A stretch of 64,000 bases of DNA from Desulfurellaceae bacterium (GTDB lineage Bacteria > Desulfobacterota > Binatia > Bin18). A program made the translations under genes and the position numbers. Shown here piece after piece: positions 44,642 through 55,061 of the stretch. The notes under the pieces were generated by a model, which saw only the letters and a program-made list of their open reading frames with translations, searched no databases and was not told the DNA's origin. The first letter of the stretch is position 1, and the number at the start of each line of letters is the position of its first letter. The stretch lies in the NCBI GenBank assembly GCA_021296095.1, contig JAGWBB010000004.1, positions 51,590 through 115,589 of the forward strand, given 5' to 3'.

Positions 44642-45463
44642 ATGAGCATGTGGACGACCGAAACACGGGACGGCGTTGTCGTTGCCCGCTATCACAACCC
44701 GCCGATGAATTACTTCTGCGCCGAGGGAGCCCAAGAGCTGAGCCGCCTGATTGACACCTGGCGCGACCCGTCCTATCGCGCCGTGGTGTTAGGCGGCGGG
44801 CTGGAGGGCAAATTCATCACCCACTACAGCGTCGAAGAACTCGTCGAGCTGGCCCGCGACCGGGAAAAGATGCGCAGCCTGGGCACCTCGCTGACCGCCG
44901 GCTATCACGCCATGCTGCTGCGGCTGCGCAATCTGTCCAAGCCGGTCATCGTGGCCATGAACGGCGATACGATGGGCGGCGGCTTTGAGCTGAGTCTGGC
45001 CTGCGATATCCGCATCGGCCAGCGCGGCGACTATCGCTTTGGCCTGCCCGAGGTGAAGCTCGGCATTCTGCCGGGCGGCAGCGGCACCCAGCGCCTGTCG
45101 CGCCTGATTGGCGCCGGCCGGGCGATCGAGTTTGTGCTGCGTTCGCGGGTGGTCCGTCCCGAAGAAGCCCTGGACCTGGGCCTGGTCCACGAACTGGCCG
45201 ATGAGGCCCTGGTCCGCGCCCAGGAGATCGGCCACGAAGTCGCCGGCTTTCCGCCGCTGGCCGTGGCCCGGGCCAAGCACGCCGTCTACACCGGGAGTGA
45301 CACCCACCTGGACGCCGGCCTGGATATCGAGAGCGCCGACTTCCTGGAGACCATGCTGTCGGACGACGGCCTGCTGGCCATGCAGACCTATATCGACCTG
45401 CCCTACGACCAGCGCCGCGACTGGCTCGAACGACCGACCAATCCCGGCTATACGGGCAAATAA
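44642..45463 (+). CDS. Enoyl-CoA hydratase/isomerase family protein
   Basis: The 273-residue crotonase-fold protein has an altered N-terminus (YHNPPMNYFCAEGAQ), HYSVEELVELARD in the oxyanion region, MNGDTMGGGFELSLACDIRI, and RFGLPEVKLGILPGGSGTQR. One catalytic glutamate (LPEVKLG) is kept and the second is replaced. The oxyanion segment lacks the usual CAGxDL. AGGAGGATG precedes the ATG. It converges on the LRR gene. Confidence 0.88.
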   Translation: MSMWTTETRDGVVVARYHNPPMNYFCAEGAQELSRLIDTWRDPSYRAVVLGGGLEGKFITHYSVEELVELARDREKMRSLGTSLTAGYHAMLLRLRNLSKPVIVAMNGDTMGGGFELSLACDIRIGQRGDYRFGLPEVKLGILPGGSGTQRLSRLIGAGRAIEFVLRSRVVRPEEALDLGLVHELADEALVRAQEIGHEVAGFPPLAVARAKHAVYTGSDTHLDAGLDIESADFLETMLSDDGLLAMQTYIDLPYDQRRDWLERPTNPGYTGK

Positions 45464-45473
45464 CGGTCGGTAC

Positions 45474-46007
45474 TCAGTTCCAGGGTTGGCGGATCTCGCA
45501 ATGAGTGAGAAATTCCTGAAGCTGACGGATGCCGCCCTTGCTGACCAGGGTGCTGCGCAGGTTCAGCACCCGCAGGCTGCTCAGGCCCTGAAGCAGGGGC
45601 AGCCCGGCGTCGCTGATACGGGTGTCGTACAGCCACAACACGCGCAGGCCGCTCAGGTGCCTGATGTGCTCAAGCCCGGCATTCGCTACCCGGGTGCCGG
45701 ACAGCTGGAGGTATTGCAGGGCGTTGGCCGCCAGGCCGGCCAGCGGCGACAAGTCGGCCGACGCCTGAGGCGTGACGTTCAGACGCAGTTCCTTGCCGGC
45801 CGCGATCTCAACCTGCCCCTGGGCCCGGCCGGACTTCTCCCAAAAGGCGTACACCTCGGGCGCAAAGACCTTGCGGACGAACAGCTCGCCCATCGAACGG
45901 TCGGCCGGAAAGGCCACCGTCCGGTCCGGCAGCGAGGCGGCGACCTCGGGGTCGTCGTGCATGAACGGCAGCAGCGGGTCGTCAAGACGTTTGAATTGTT
46001 TCTTCAT
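45474..46007 (-). CDS. Leucine-rich repeat protein
   Basis: The 177-residue protein has no signal peptide. Its second half has four leucine-rich repeats of about 24 residues: LSPLAGLAANALQYLQLSGT, LEHIRHLSGLRVLWLYDTRI, LPLLQGLSSLRVLNLRST and the last, incomplete. Repeats of this internalin/bacterial type mediate protein binding. The N-terminal 75 residues are unrecognised. The chosen start, MKKQFKRLDDP, lies in a natural gap; an upstream extension would be antisense of the TPP-enzyme tail. Confidence 0.7.
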   Translation of the reverse strand: MKKQFKRLDDPLLPFMHDDPEVAASLPDRTVAFPADRSMGELFVRKVFAPEVYAFWEKSGRAQGQVEIAAGKELRLNVTPQASADLSPLAGLAANALQYLQLSGTRVANAGLEHIRHLSGLRVLWLYDTRISDAGLPLLQGLSSLRVLNLRSTLVSKGGIRQLQEFLTHCEIRQPWN

Positions 46008-46065
46008 CAGCGGTGATGTGGGAGTCGGGGGCCGGGCGAACCGGCCCCCAGGGGTCTGTGCGGGC

Positions 46066-47694
46066 TTAAATCGCCCGGTAGGCGGCAAACGACTGCGTTG
46101 ACGAGCGGGCCTTTGGATCGACGATGACGTTGACCACGGCCGGTTTTCCAGAGGCAGCCGCCCGTTCAAGCGCGGGCCGGATGTCCTCGGGTTTTTCCAC
46201 ATATTCACCGTGCGCGCCAAACACCTTGGCCATCTCGTCGTAGCGACTGAAGCCCAGGTCACGCCCGGCGTTCATCACTCCCGCGCCAGCCCAGCCACCA
46301 TTATTGCTGATCACAACGATGGCCGGGATGTTGTGACGCACCATGGTGTCGATTTCCATGCCGTTCATGCCGAACGAGCCGTCACCGCTGAGCACGATGA
46401 CCTGGGTATCCGGCTTGGCGACTTTGGCGCCGACGCCAAATGCGGCCGCAACGCCCATACAACCATTGGGACCAGCGTTGACCCGATGGCCGGGCGCGTG
46501 GGTCGGCACTGACTGACGGGCGAAATTCAAAATTTCGTGCCCGTCAACCACCACAATGGCGTCCCGATCCATGAATTCACGGACTTCTTTACACAGCTGC
46601 AACGGATGCATCGGCGAAGAAGGCGTATTCATGATCTCTTCGGATTTTGCCTGCGAGCGCTGGTCATAGCCGCGCAGCGCCTCAATCCAGTCGGCCGGCG
46701 TCTGGATGCTGTCGGCGCCTTCGTTGATCAACTGGCGCAAGACCGTTTTGGCGTCGCCCACGATGCCGACATCGACCGGGCGATTGCGACCGATCTCTTC
46801 GTCGGCAATATCGATCTGGATAAACTTCACATCCTCGGCAAAACGCGGCGGCTGGCCGAAACCGATGATGAAGTTAAAACGCGTACCAATCACGAGGACC
46901 ACATCGGCTTCCTTCCAGGCGCGGTTGCGGGCACCGGGGAAACTCAGGGCGTGATCTTCTTCAATCACCCCACGGCCCTGGGGAGTGGTAAAAAACGGAA
47001 TGCCGCTGGCTTCGACAAACTCCCTGAGTTCGGCCATGGCGTCTGACCAGAACAGCCCGGTGCCGGTCAGGACCAGCGGACGCTGGGCGCCTCTGAGCAG
47101 GCTAATGGCCTGGCTGACCAGATCCGGATCGGCGGAGATACGGGGAATCACGTGTGGCCGCTTGACAAACGGGGCTTCTTCTTCCTCAACCTCGCGATAC
47201 AGCACATCCCCCGGCAAATCGAGATACACCGGTCCCGGCTGGCCGCTGGTCGCAATGCGAAACGCCTTGTTCACCAGCTCTGGGATACGCCGGACATCTT
47301 TGACCCGCTCGGCCCACTTGGTGATGGGTTTGAACATGCCGACCTGATCCATTTCCTGGAAGGCACCCATGCCATCCTGCGAAATCGCGCTCGCCCCACC
47401 CAGGGCAACAACCGGGATCGCATCCAGAAAGGCGTTCCCCACCCCGGTGATCAGGTTCGTCACGCCCGGTCCTGAGGCGGCAAAACACACCCCCGGCTTG
47501 CCCAGCACACGACTGTAGGCATGCGCGGCCATTGATGCGGCCTGCTCGTGACGACAGTCAACGGAACGGAACCCAATCTCGATGCACTTCGAGGCCACAT
47601 CGACCATCGGGCCGCCGGTGATATAGAAGACCGTATCCACTCCTTCATCTTTGAGCGATCTTACGACAAGAGAATTTCCATCAACCTTGGCCAT
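46066..47694 (-). CDS. Thiamine-diphosphate enzyme (acetolactate synthase/oxalyl-CoA decarboxylase-like)
   Basis: The 542-residue protein has the three ThDP-enzyme domains. The catalytic Glu50 is in VDCRHEQAAS, PGVTNLITGVGNAFLDA lies in the N-domain, and the ThDP/Mg motif GDGSFGMNGMEIDTMVR and SNNGG is in the C-domain. It is of the acetolactate synthase-like large-subunit class, but no regulatory subunit gene is near. Among CoA-thioester genes, a 2-oxo acid or 2-hydroxyacyl-CoA lyase role is possible (inference). AAAGGAGGGAG precedes the ATG. Confidence 0.85.
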   Translation of the reverse strand: MAKVDGNSLVVRSLKDEGVDTVFYITGGPMVDVASKCIEIGFRSVDCRHEQAASMAAHAYSRVLGKPGVCFAASGPGVTNLITGVGNAFLDAIPVVALGGASAISQDGMGAFQEMDQVGMFKPITKWAERVKDVRRIPELVNKAFRIATSGQPGPVYLDLPGDVLYREVEEEEAPFVKRPHVIPRISADPDLVSQAISLLRGAQRPLVLTGTGLFWSDAMAELREFVEASGIPFFTTPQGRGVIEEDHALSFPGARNRAWKEADVVLVIGTRFNFIIGFGQPPRFAEDVKFIQIDIADEEIGRNRPVDVGIVGDAKTVLRQLINEGADSIQTPADWIEALRGYDQRSQAKSEEIMNTPSSPMHPLQLCKEVREFMDRDAIVVVDGHEILNFARQSVPTHAPGHRVNAGPNGCMGVAAAFGVGAKVAKPDTQVIVLSGDGSFGMNGMEIDTMVRHNIPAIVVISNNGGWAGAGVMNAGRDLGFSRYDEMAKVFGAHGEYVEKPEDIRPALERAAASGKPAVVNVIVDPKARSSTQSFAAYRAI

Positions 47695-47809
47695 ACTAGC
47701 TCCCTCCTTTCGAAAACCCTTCGCAGTCTAAAAACAGGAGATCAGCAGCGCGTCTGATCGGACGCATCATAGTCACACTCTGCACAAAAATGCCAGGGGC
47801 GACGGGCCG

Positions 47810-48676
47810 CTAGGCGACCCGAAGCTGCACCTGACGCTCGACCGACAGGGCCACGCTCATGGCCGGCGTGGTCTGCGCGTAGCCGATGCGGCCCAGCCCA
47901 TCAATCAGAATCAGCCCGGCCTCACCGCCCGTGCGGTGGTCGAGTTGCCGCAGCGCGGTCTGGGCCGCCCAGCTCGGCTCCCGGCCGTCGGCCAGCAGCT
48001 CGACTGCGATCCGGGCCAGGCCGACGCGCAGAATGGCCTCACCGTCGCCGGTGGCCGAGCAGCCGCCGAGTCCGTTGTCGGCATAGGTGCCGGCCCCGAT
48101 AATAGCCGAATCGCCGACCCGCCCGCTGCGTTTGTGCACCAGGCCGCCGGTCGAGGTGGCGGCGGCCAGATTGCCGGCCGCGTCCCGAGCTACCGCGCCG
48201 ACCGTTCCCGGCCTTGCCGCGCTCCGGCCGGCTCGCCAGCGCTGGTACTGCCGGGCGGTAATCAGGCTCTGGGCCGACAGCGTCGGCACCGCCCGCTCAC
48301 GGGCGAAGCGCCGGGCACCCGGACCGACCACAAAGGCGTGGCGACCGTCTTCTAGCACGGCCCGCGCCAGGCGAATCGGATTGCGCACCCCGGCCACCGC
48401 CCCGACCGCACCGACCCGCAAGGACGCCCCGTCCATGACCGAGGCGTCAAGTTCGACCGTGCCGTCCTGGGTCAGACAGGAGCCAAGACCGGCGTTAAAG
48501 ACCGGATCGTCTTCGAGCACGGCAACGGCGCTGATGACCGCGTCAAGCGCGCGGCCGGCGGGGTGCAGAACATTCCAGCCGGCCGCAAAGGCTGCGCGCA
48601 GTCCCCGCTCGCGCTGCCCGCGCGAATCCGGGTCTGCGGCGCCCGCCCCGCCGTGAAGAATCAGGGCTGCTGGCAT
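47810..48676 (-). CDS. Isoaspartyl peptidase/L-asparaginase (Ntn-hydrolase)
   Basis: The 288-residue precursor self-cleaves to expose the N-terminal nucleophile Thr158 in RPGTVGAVARD. Conserved features are LILHGGAG at the N-terminus, NAGLGSCLTQDG, ELDASVMDG, the downstream TSTGG and the SGRVGDSAIIGAGTYADN segment. It hydrolyses isoaspartyl dipeptides or asparagine. It is on the same strand as neighbouring acyl-CoA dehydrogenases, 28 bases downstream of one, but functional linkage is not obvious. Confidence 0.92.
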   Translation of the reverse strand: MPAALILHGGAGAADPDSRGQRERGLRAAFAAGWNVLHPAGRALDAVISAVAVLEDDPVFNAGLGSCLTQDGTVELDASVMDGASLRVGAVGAVAGVRNPIRLARAVLEDGRHAFVVGPGARRFARERAVPTLSAQSLITARQYQRWRAGRSAARPGTVGAVARDAAGNLAAATSTGGLVHKRSGRVGDSAIIGAGTYADNGLGGCSATGDGEAILRVGLARIAVELLADGREPSWAAQTALRQLDHRTGGEAGLILIDGLGRIGYAQTTPAMSVALSVERQVQLRVA

Positions 48677-48704
48677 GGAAGGAAAGTCGGGCGCTTGCCG
48701 GGCT

Positions 48705-49844
48705 TTACAGGTTCAGCTCCTGGGCCACCACCTCGCGGTGCACCGGCGCGCTGCCGAAGGCTGCCTCAGAGGCCAGCCCGCGACGGTAAAACAGGTGCAT
48801 ATCGTGCTCCCAGGTAAATCCGATGCCGCCGTGGACCTGAATGGCCTCGCTGGTCACGGTTTTGCACATGTCGCTGCAATACGCCTTGGCCATGGGTACA
48901 GCCTGACGGGCTTCGGGCACATTCTCATCAACCGTCCAGGCTGCATAATAGGTCAGCGAACGGGCGTTCTCGACCTGGACCATCATGTCCACGCACTTAT
49001 GCTTGACAGCCTGAAAACTGCCGATCGGCTTGCCGAACTGGACCCGCTCCTTGGCGTAGGCGACCGCCATATCGAGCGCCTGCTGGCCGGTGCCGACCAT
49101 CTCGGCACACAGACCGGCCATGGCCTGGTCGAGCGTGCGCTGGACAATCGGCCAGCCCGCGCCAACCTGGCCCAAGACCTGGCCGGCGGGTACAGCCACA
49201 TCCTGGAAGGCGACATGGCACTGGCGGCGGGTCATATCGACCGTCTTGAGCTGGGTGACCGTCACCCCGGGCGCCTTGGCATCGACCACAAACAGGCTGA
49301 TGCCGTCCTCGGCCGCCGCGCCCTGCCCGGTCCGCGCCACCACGACAATCTGATCCGCCACATGCGCGTCCGGCACGAAAAACTTCTCACCCGACAGCAA
49401 AAAATCCTCGCCCTTGGGCGTCGCCGCCAGCGCCACGCCGCCCGCGTCATAGCGGCCGCTCTTTTCGGCCACGGCCAGGCTCAGGGTCGTCTCGCCGGCC
49501 GCCACGCCGGGCAGAATGGCACTCTTCTGCTCGTCCGAGCCGCCGGCGAGAATGGCCGGCGTTCCCAACAGGGCGGTGGCCAGGAACGGCCCGGGCAGGA
49601 GCGAGCGGCCCATCTCCTCCAGGATCACCACCATGTCCAGAAAACTCCCCCCGACCCCGCCGTGAGCTTCGTCAATCAGGATGGCCGGCCAGCCCTGCTC
49701 GGCCACTTTTTTCCACATCTCGGTGGCGTGGGCGCTGTCGTCCTCCATCATCTTGCGGACGAAGCTGCTCGGACACTCGTTATCGAGAAACCGGCGGGTT
49801 GCGTCGCGCAGCATCTCTTGTTCTTCGCTGAAACCGAAATTCAT
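48705..49844 (-). CDS. Acyl-CoA dehydrogenase (second subunit type)
   Basis: The 379-residue member has MNFGFSEEQEMLRDATRRFL at the start, weak FAD motifs (AVAEKSGRYD replaces the usual TEPNAGSD) and the C-terminal IQVHGGIGFTWEHDMHLFYR. The degenerate first motif and the tandem gene at 49869 fit the alpha2-beta2 dehydrogenases (FadE/ChsE/IpdE type), in which each half supplies part of the active site (inference). It begins 24 bases after the stop of the partner. Confidence 0.9.
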   Translation of the reverse strand: MNFGFSEEQEMLRDATRRFLDNECPSSFVRKMMEDDSAHATEMWKKVAEQGWPAILIDEAHGGVGGSFLDMVVILEEMGRSLLPGPFLATALLGTPAILAGGSDEQKSAILPGVAAGETTLSLAVAEKSGRYDAGGVALAATPKGEDFLLSGEKFFVPDAHVADQIVVVARTGQGAAAEDGISLFVVDAKAPGVTVTQLKTVDMTRRQCHVAFQDVAVPAGQVLGQVGAGWPIVQRTLDQAMAGLCAEMVGTGQQALDMAVAYAKERVQFGKPIGSFQAVKHKCVDMMVQVENARSLTYYAAWTVDENVPEARQAVPMAKAYCSDMCKTVTSEAIQVHGGIGFTWEHDMHLFYRRGLASEAAFGSAPVHREVVAQELNL

Positions 49845-49868
49845 AGCTCCTCCTGCAACAGGCGCCGG

Positions 49869-51053
49869 CTAGCCCTTTGGCAATCCCAACACCCGCTCTC
49901 CGACAATATTGCGCATAATCTCCGAGGTCCCGCCGGCAATCGTGTACAGGCGCGAGCGCAGCGCGCAGCGCGACCAATAGCCGCCGTCCAGCCCGTGGCG
50001 GTCGCCCAGCTCGATCTGTCCGTACGGCCCGAGCAGGGCAGTCGCAAAATGGGCGAGCCGAACGTACAGCTCACTGCCGGCCAGCTTGGCAATCGAGCCC
50101 TCCGGCCCGGGCGGCTCGCCCTTGAGCTGGCGGGTCAGCATGCGGTAGCCGTTATACTTGAGCGCCTGGGTGGCCACATGGAAGGCCGCAATCTGCTGGC
50201 GCACGTCCGGGTCTTCCGCGGCTGGCCGGCCGTTGACGCGCAGCCGCCGGGCCAGCTCGGTCAGCTGTTCAAGCATGGGCTCCAGGTTGTAGACCATGCC
50301 GAAATTGGCCCGCTCAAACATGAGCGTGGTCACCGCCACCTGCCAACCCTGATTCTTTTCGCCGACGATATTGGCCTTGGGAACGCGCACGTCTTCAAAG
50401 AACACCTCGTTGAACTCGGCGTCGCCGGTCATCTGGGTCAGCGGCCGGACCGTTACCCCGGGTGTCTTCATATTGACCAGCAGGTAGGACAGGCCCTTGT
50501 GTTTGGGGGCGTCGGGATCTGTCCGTGTGACCAGAATGCAGTAGTCGGCCTTATGGGCGTAGCTGGTCCAGACCTTCTGGCCGTTGACCACAAACTCATC
50601 GCCGACCTCGACCGCCCGGGTCTGCAGGGACGCCAGGTCGGAGCCCGAACCCGGCTCCGAATAGCCCTGACACCACACCTCGTCGGCGTTCATGATCTTG
50701 GGGATGTAGCGCCGCTTTTGTTCTTCGGTTCCCCAGTGCATCAGGGTCGGACCGACCAGGGACAGGCCGAGCGGGTTGGCCAGACCGGGCGAGCCGGTCC
50801 GCGCCATCTCCTGCTGATAAATCGTCTGCTCAATAATGGTCGCCCCACGGCCACCGTACTCCTTGGGCCAGTGGATGCCAACCAGCCCGGCGGCGTGGAG
50901 CTTGCGCTGCCAGCGCAGCTTGACCTCAAAGCGCTCGTCGGGGTCAATCAACTCAAACCGGGCCGGATCGTAGCCCTCGGGCGAATTGGTCTCCAGCCAC
51001 GACCGGAGTTCCTGACGAAAGGTTTCTTCCTGGGGGGTGTAATCAAAATCCAC
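49869..51053 (-). CDS. Acyl-CoA dehydrogenase (first subunit type)
   Basis: The 394-residue flavoprotein begins with GTG. AGGAGAG precedes it, and family similarity starts at DFDYTPQEETFRQELRSW, which decides the start. It has CQGYSEPGSGSDLASLQTRA, FVVNGQKVWTS and the closing GTSEIMRNIVGERVLGLPKG. It is closely related to the single dehydrogenase at 11326. It forms a tandem with the 48705 gene, and the pair probably makes one heteromeric enzyme. Confidence 0.93.
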   Translation of the reverse strand: MDFDYTPQEETFRQELRSWLETNSPEGYDPARFELIDPDERFEVKLRWQRKLHAAGLVGIHWPKEYGGRGATIIEQTIYQQEMARTGSPGLANPLGLSLVGPTLMHWGTEEQKRRYIPKIMNADEVWCQGYSEPGSGSDLASLQTRAVEVGDEFVVNGQKVWTSYAHKADYCILVTRTDPDAPKHKGLSYLLVNMKTPGVTVRPLTQMTGDAEFNEVFFEDVRVPKANIVGEKNQGWQVAVTTLMFERANFGMVYNLEPMLEQLTELARRLRVNGRPAAEDPDVRQQIAAFHVATQALKYNGYRMLTRQLKGEPPGPEGSIAKLAGSELYVRLAHFATALLGPYGQIELGDRHGLDGGYWSRCALRSRLYTIAGGTSEIMRNIVGERVLGLPKG

Positions 51054-51129
51054 ACGACTCTCCTGCTCGGGGGCGGTTCGGGGGCGAATTATAGTTTTCA
51101 GCCGCCGGGAACACAAGATGACTCGGCCC

Positions 51130-51156
51130 TGTGACCTTTGACTTTTCCCTCTTCTC
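51130..51156 (+). repeat. CTTTGACTTTTCC-type interspersed repeat
   Basis: TGTGACCTTTGACTTTTCCC is followed by TCTTCTC, a degenerate member of the window-wide CAAAAGGC repeat family. It lies in the divergent region between the dehydrogenase and the carboxymuconolactone decarboxylase-like gene, and its TTGACT could serve as a -35 box. Confidence 0.4.
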
Positions 51157-51200
51157 ATATACTCTCTGCCCCGCAGCCACGAAAACGAAGGAGGAAACCC

Positions 51201-51530
51201 ATGAGCGACAGTTTCTACCCCAAAGACGGTATGGGTGGCCTGCGCAAGCTGCGCAACGCCCGCCCCGAGTTGTTCAAGGCCTTTGTCGAGTTCGATACCA
51301 AGGTGTTTGAAGACGGCGCCTTGAGCGTCAAGATGAAAGAGCTGATCGCCGTGGCCACCGCCCATGTCACCCAGTGTCCGTACTGCATCGACGTGCACAC
51401 CAAGCGGGCCGAGAAGGCCGGCGCGTCGCAGGAAGAAATCGCCGAAGCCATCTTTGTCACCATGGCCCTGCGAGCCGGGGGCGCTTTTGCCCACAGCACG
51501 GTGGCCTTCAGCGCACTGGAACACGGGTAG
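51201..51530 (+). CDS. Carboxymuconolactone decarboxylase/AhpD-family protein
   Basis: The 109-residue all-helical protein of the AhpD-like peroxidase/decarboxylase fold has LSVKMKELIAVATAHVTQCP followed by YCIDVHTKRAEKAG. The CxxC (CPYC) and the following His are kept, so a thiol peroxidase-type or redox role is likely. EIAEAIFVTMALRAGGAFAH completes the fold. AAGGAGGAAA precedes the ATG. pyrF follows at 59 bases. Confidence 0.9.
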   Translation: MSDSFYPKDGMGGLRKLRNARPELFKAFVEFDTKVFEDGALSVKMKELIAVATAHVTQCPYCIDVHTKRAEKAGASQEEIAEAIFVTMALRAGGAFAHSTVAFSALEHG

Positions 51531-51589
51531 CGCACCCAGCCCGGTCCTTCGGCCGCGCTTGTGGACCGGGTGACCCACGCCGAACGGAC

Positions 51590-52357
51590 ATGGCCCCTTC
51601 CCCCCCCAGCCCGGCCCGCTTGCGGGCCGCCAAAAAGCGCCTCATTTTTCCGCTGGATGTCGCAACGCTGGCCGAGGCTGAAGCGTATGTCGAACTGCTG
51701 GCCGACGAGGTCGGGGTGTTCAAGGTCGGCAAACAGCTCTTTGTGCATGCCGGCCCGGAGGCGGTCCGGCTCGTTCATAGCCGGGGCGGACAGGTGTTTC
51801 TGGATCTCAAATTCCACGATATTCCCCGCACCGTGGCTCAGGCCGGAATTGAGGCCGCCCGCCTGGGGGTGGCCATGTTCAACGTCCACGCCGCAGGCGG
51901 CCTGGACATGATGCGCACGACCCGAACCGAGGTCGCCACACGCTGTCGGGCCGAGGGCCTGCGGCGTCCGCTGATCCTGGCCGTCACCGTCCTGACCAGC
52001 CTGAACGCCGATGACCTGCGCCAGACCGGGGTTGCCGCCGGCCCGCAAACACAGGTCGTCCGCCTGGCCAGACTGGCCCAGGCGTCAGGCCTAGGCGGGG
52101 TGGTGACGTCTCCCCACGAACTCTCCCGCCTGCGCCGCGAGTGCGGCCCGCGACTGCGCCTGATCGTGCCCGGGGTGCGGCCGTCGGGGGCGGACTGGGA
52201 CGACCAGAAGCGGGTGCTCAGCCCGCAACAGGCGATGAGCCGGGGCGCAGACTATGTGGTGGTCGGAAAACCGATCCGAGACGCGGCCGACCCACGCCTG
52301 GCCGCCCGGCAGATCGTCAGCGATATGGCCCACGGGCTTGCCCGGCGAGCCGACTAG
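51590..52357 (+). CDS. pyrF: Orotidine 5'-phosphate decarboxylase
   Basis: This is the last step of UMP synthesis. The 255-residue TIM barrel has PLDVATLAEA, lysine in FKVGKQLF, the catalytic DLKFHDIP motif (Asp72, Lys74, Asp77), TVLTSL and the phosphate-binding VPGVRPSG and YVVVGKPIRDAADP. The start at MAPSPPSP is about nine residues longer than usual, with a Pro-rich lead. It converges with and overlaps ftsB by four bases. Confidence 0.93.
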   Translation: MAPSPPSPARLRAAKKRLIFPLDVATLAEAEAYVELLADEVGVFKVGKQLFVHAGPEAVRLVHSRGGQVFLDLKFHDIPRTVAQAGIEAARLGVAMFNVHAAGGLDMMRTTRTEVATRCRAEGLRRPLILAVTVLTSLNADDLRQTGVAAGPQTQVVRLARLAQASGLGGVVTSPHELSRLRRECGPRLRLIVPGVRPSGADWDDQKRVLSPQQAMSRGADYVVVGKPIRDAADPRLAARQIVSDMAHGLARRAD

Positions 52358-52773
52358 GGCGCGCGGGAAGCGGTGGAACCATGGCCACGGGGGACATCGT
52401 CGGCCGACACCGGGACGTTGGCCGGGAAACGGCTCAGACACATCCGCTGCCAGGGGGGCAGCGACTCGTCCAGCGGCGCGTCAAAGCGGTAGACAATATC
52501 ATCCGGCCGGACAAAACCGAACTCTTCACGGGCGAGCTGTTCCAGAAACGTGTCGTCGGTCTCCAGCCGCCGCATGCACACCCGCAGGGCCTCACTTTCA
52601 CGCAGCCGGGCAAACACCGCAGCCTCAAGGTCGGCCCGCTCCTGGGCCAAGCCCCGCAGGTGCAACAATCCCCAGCCACCGAACACGGTCGAGATGCCGA
52701 GCAACACATAGACGCCCAGAACCGCTGGCAGCCACACGACACGCAAGGAAAGAAAGCGACCCACGAGGTGCAT
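52354..52773 (-). CDS. ftsB: FtsB/DivIC-type septum formation initiator
   Basis: The 139-residue bitopic division protein has a hydrophobic helix near the N-terminus (about 12-32, LPAVLGVYVLLGISTVFGGW). A short coiled coil (LRGLAQERADLEAAVFARLR) and EEFGFVRPDDIVYRF follow, the last being the conserved C-terminal motif. It bridges FtsQ and FtsL at the division site. It is divergent from eno with 115 bases between, and the ftsB-eno neighbourhood is common in bacteria. The start at MHLVGRF lacks a strong ribosome site. Confidence 0.85.
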   Translation of the reverse strand: MHLVGRFLSLRVVWLPAVLGVYVLLGISTVFGGWGLLHLRGLAQERADLEAAVFARLRESEALRVCMRRLETDDTFLEQLAREEFGFVRPDDIVYRFDAPLDESLPPWQRMCLSRFPANVPVSADDVPRGHGSTASRAP

Positions 52774-52861
52774 TGTAGGTCCACCCGGCCCCCCACGCAA
52801 CGGTGGGCAGGCAGAACCGCAGGGGCAAGGCCCCGTACCTGCCCGCCCCCAGCCACTGTGA

Positions 52862-54172
<1,311 letters not shown>

Positions 54173-54175
54173 GCC

Positions 54176-55000
54176 ATGAAACAACGCCTGGCCGGCCTGT
54201 GCGCGGAAGTCAGCTTTCCCGAACGCAACAAGTTCACCGCCCCGCTGCTGCTGGTCCACGGCCTGTGGACGGGCAGCTGGATGTGGCGCACCATCGCCCC
54301 GGCCCTGGCCCTGCGCGGCTGGGAATGCTGGGCCCTGGACCTGCGGGGCCGCCCGGACAGCCGGCCGGCCGCGCGCATCGGTCGGGTGCGGCTGGAAGAC
54401 TATATCGAGGATGTGAATACCGCCGTGCGACAGCTGTGGGCGCCGCCGGTGGTCTGGGGCGCCGACCTGGGTGCTCTGCTGGCCCTTCAATCGGCCGCCC
54501 AGTTTCCTCCCCGGGCCATCGTGTGCAGCACCCCGCTCCTGCCCCGCTCGTGGCTGCCCGACGCCCGGCCGCCGCTACCCCTGGTCCGGCTGCCGGCCCT
54601 GCCAGCCCTGCTGTGGAGCCGGCCACTGTCGCCACCCCGACCCGGCATCGCCCGCACGTTTCTGTTCTCCGGCCTGAACGCCGACCTTCAGGCCGAGCTG
54701 GGACGGCAACTCAGCCCCGATTCCGGCCGCGTCGCCCGGACGCTGAGCCGCGAGGCTGTGGCCCACGCCCGGCCCAACTGTCCGACCCTGGTCGTTCACG
54801 GCGGGGCGGATCGCATGAGTACGCCGGCCGCCTGCCAGGCCCTGGTCCGAGAACTGGAGGCCGACCAGCACACCTATCCCGACCTCGGCCACTGGCTGTA
54901 CAGCGGCCCGCCGGCCATCAGCCTGGTCGGTGACGTCCATCGCTGGATTATTCGGACCCTGGGCGAGCCCCTGCTGGTTCCGCCCGAAGCGGAGGACTAG
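54176..55000 (+). CDS. Alpha/beta hydrolase
   Basis: The 274-residue protein has LLLVHGLWTGSWMWRTIAPA and LDLRGRPDS at the N-terminus and the acidic residue in VHGGADRMSTP. The catalytic His is in LGHWLYSG. The usual nucleophile elbow GxSxG reads WGADLGALLAL, with Asp in place of Ser, so it is an Asp-nucleophile enzyme or inactive. It is coupled to eno by three-base spacing, yet has no known glycolytic role. Confidence 0.8.
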   Translation: MKQRLAGLCAEVSFPERNKFTAPLLLVHGLWTGSWMWRTIAPALALRGWECWALDLRGRPDSRPAARIGRVRLEDYIEDVNTAVRQLWAPPVVWGADLGALLALQSAAQFPPRAIVCSTPLLPRSWLPDARPPLPLVRLPALPALLWSRPLSPPRPGIARTFLFSGLNADLQAELGRQLSPDSGRVARTLSREAVAHARPNCPTLVVHGGADRMSTPAACQALVRELEADQHTYPDLGHWLYSGPPAISLVGDVHRWIIRTLGEPLLVPPEAED

Positions 55001-55061
55001 GCTGGCCTGTGCCTGCGGCCTCCGCTAGACTGCCCCGGATTGGACACGGGCTCACGTCGTC

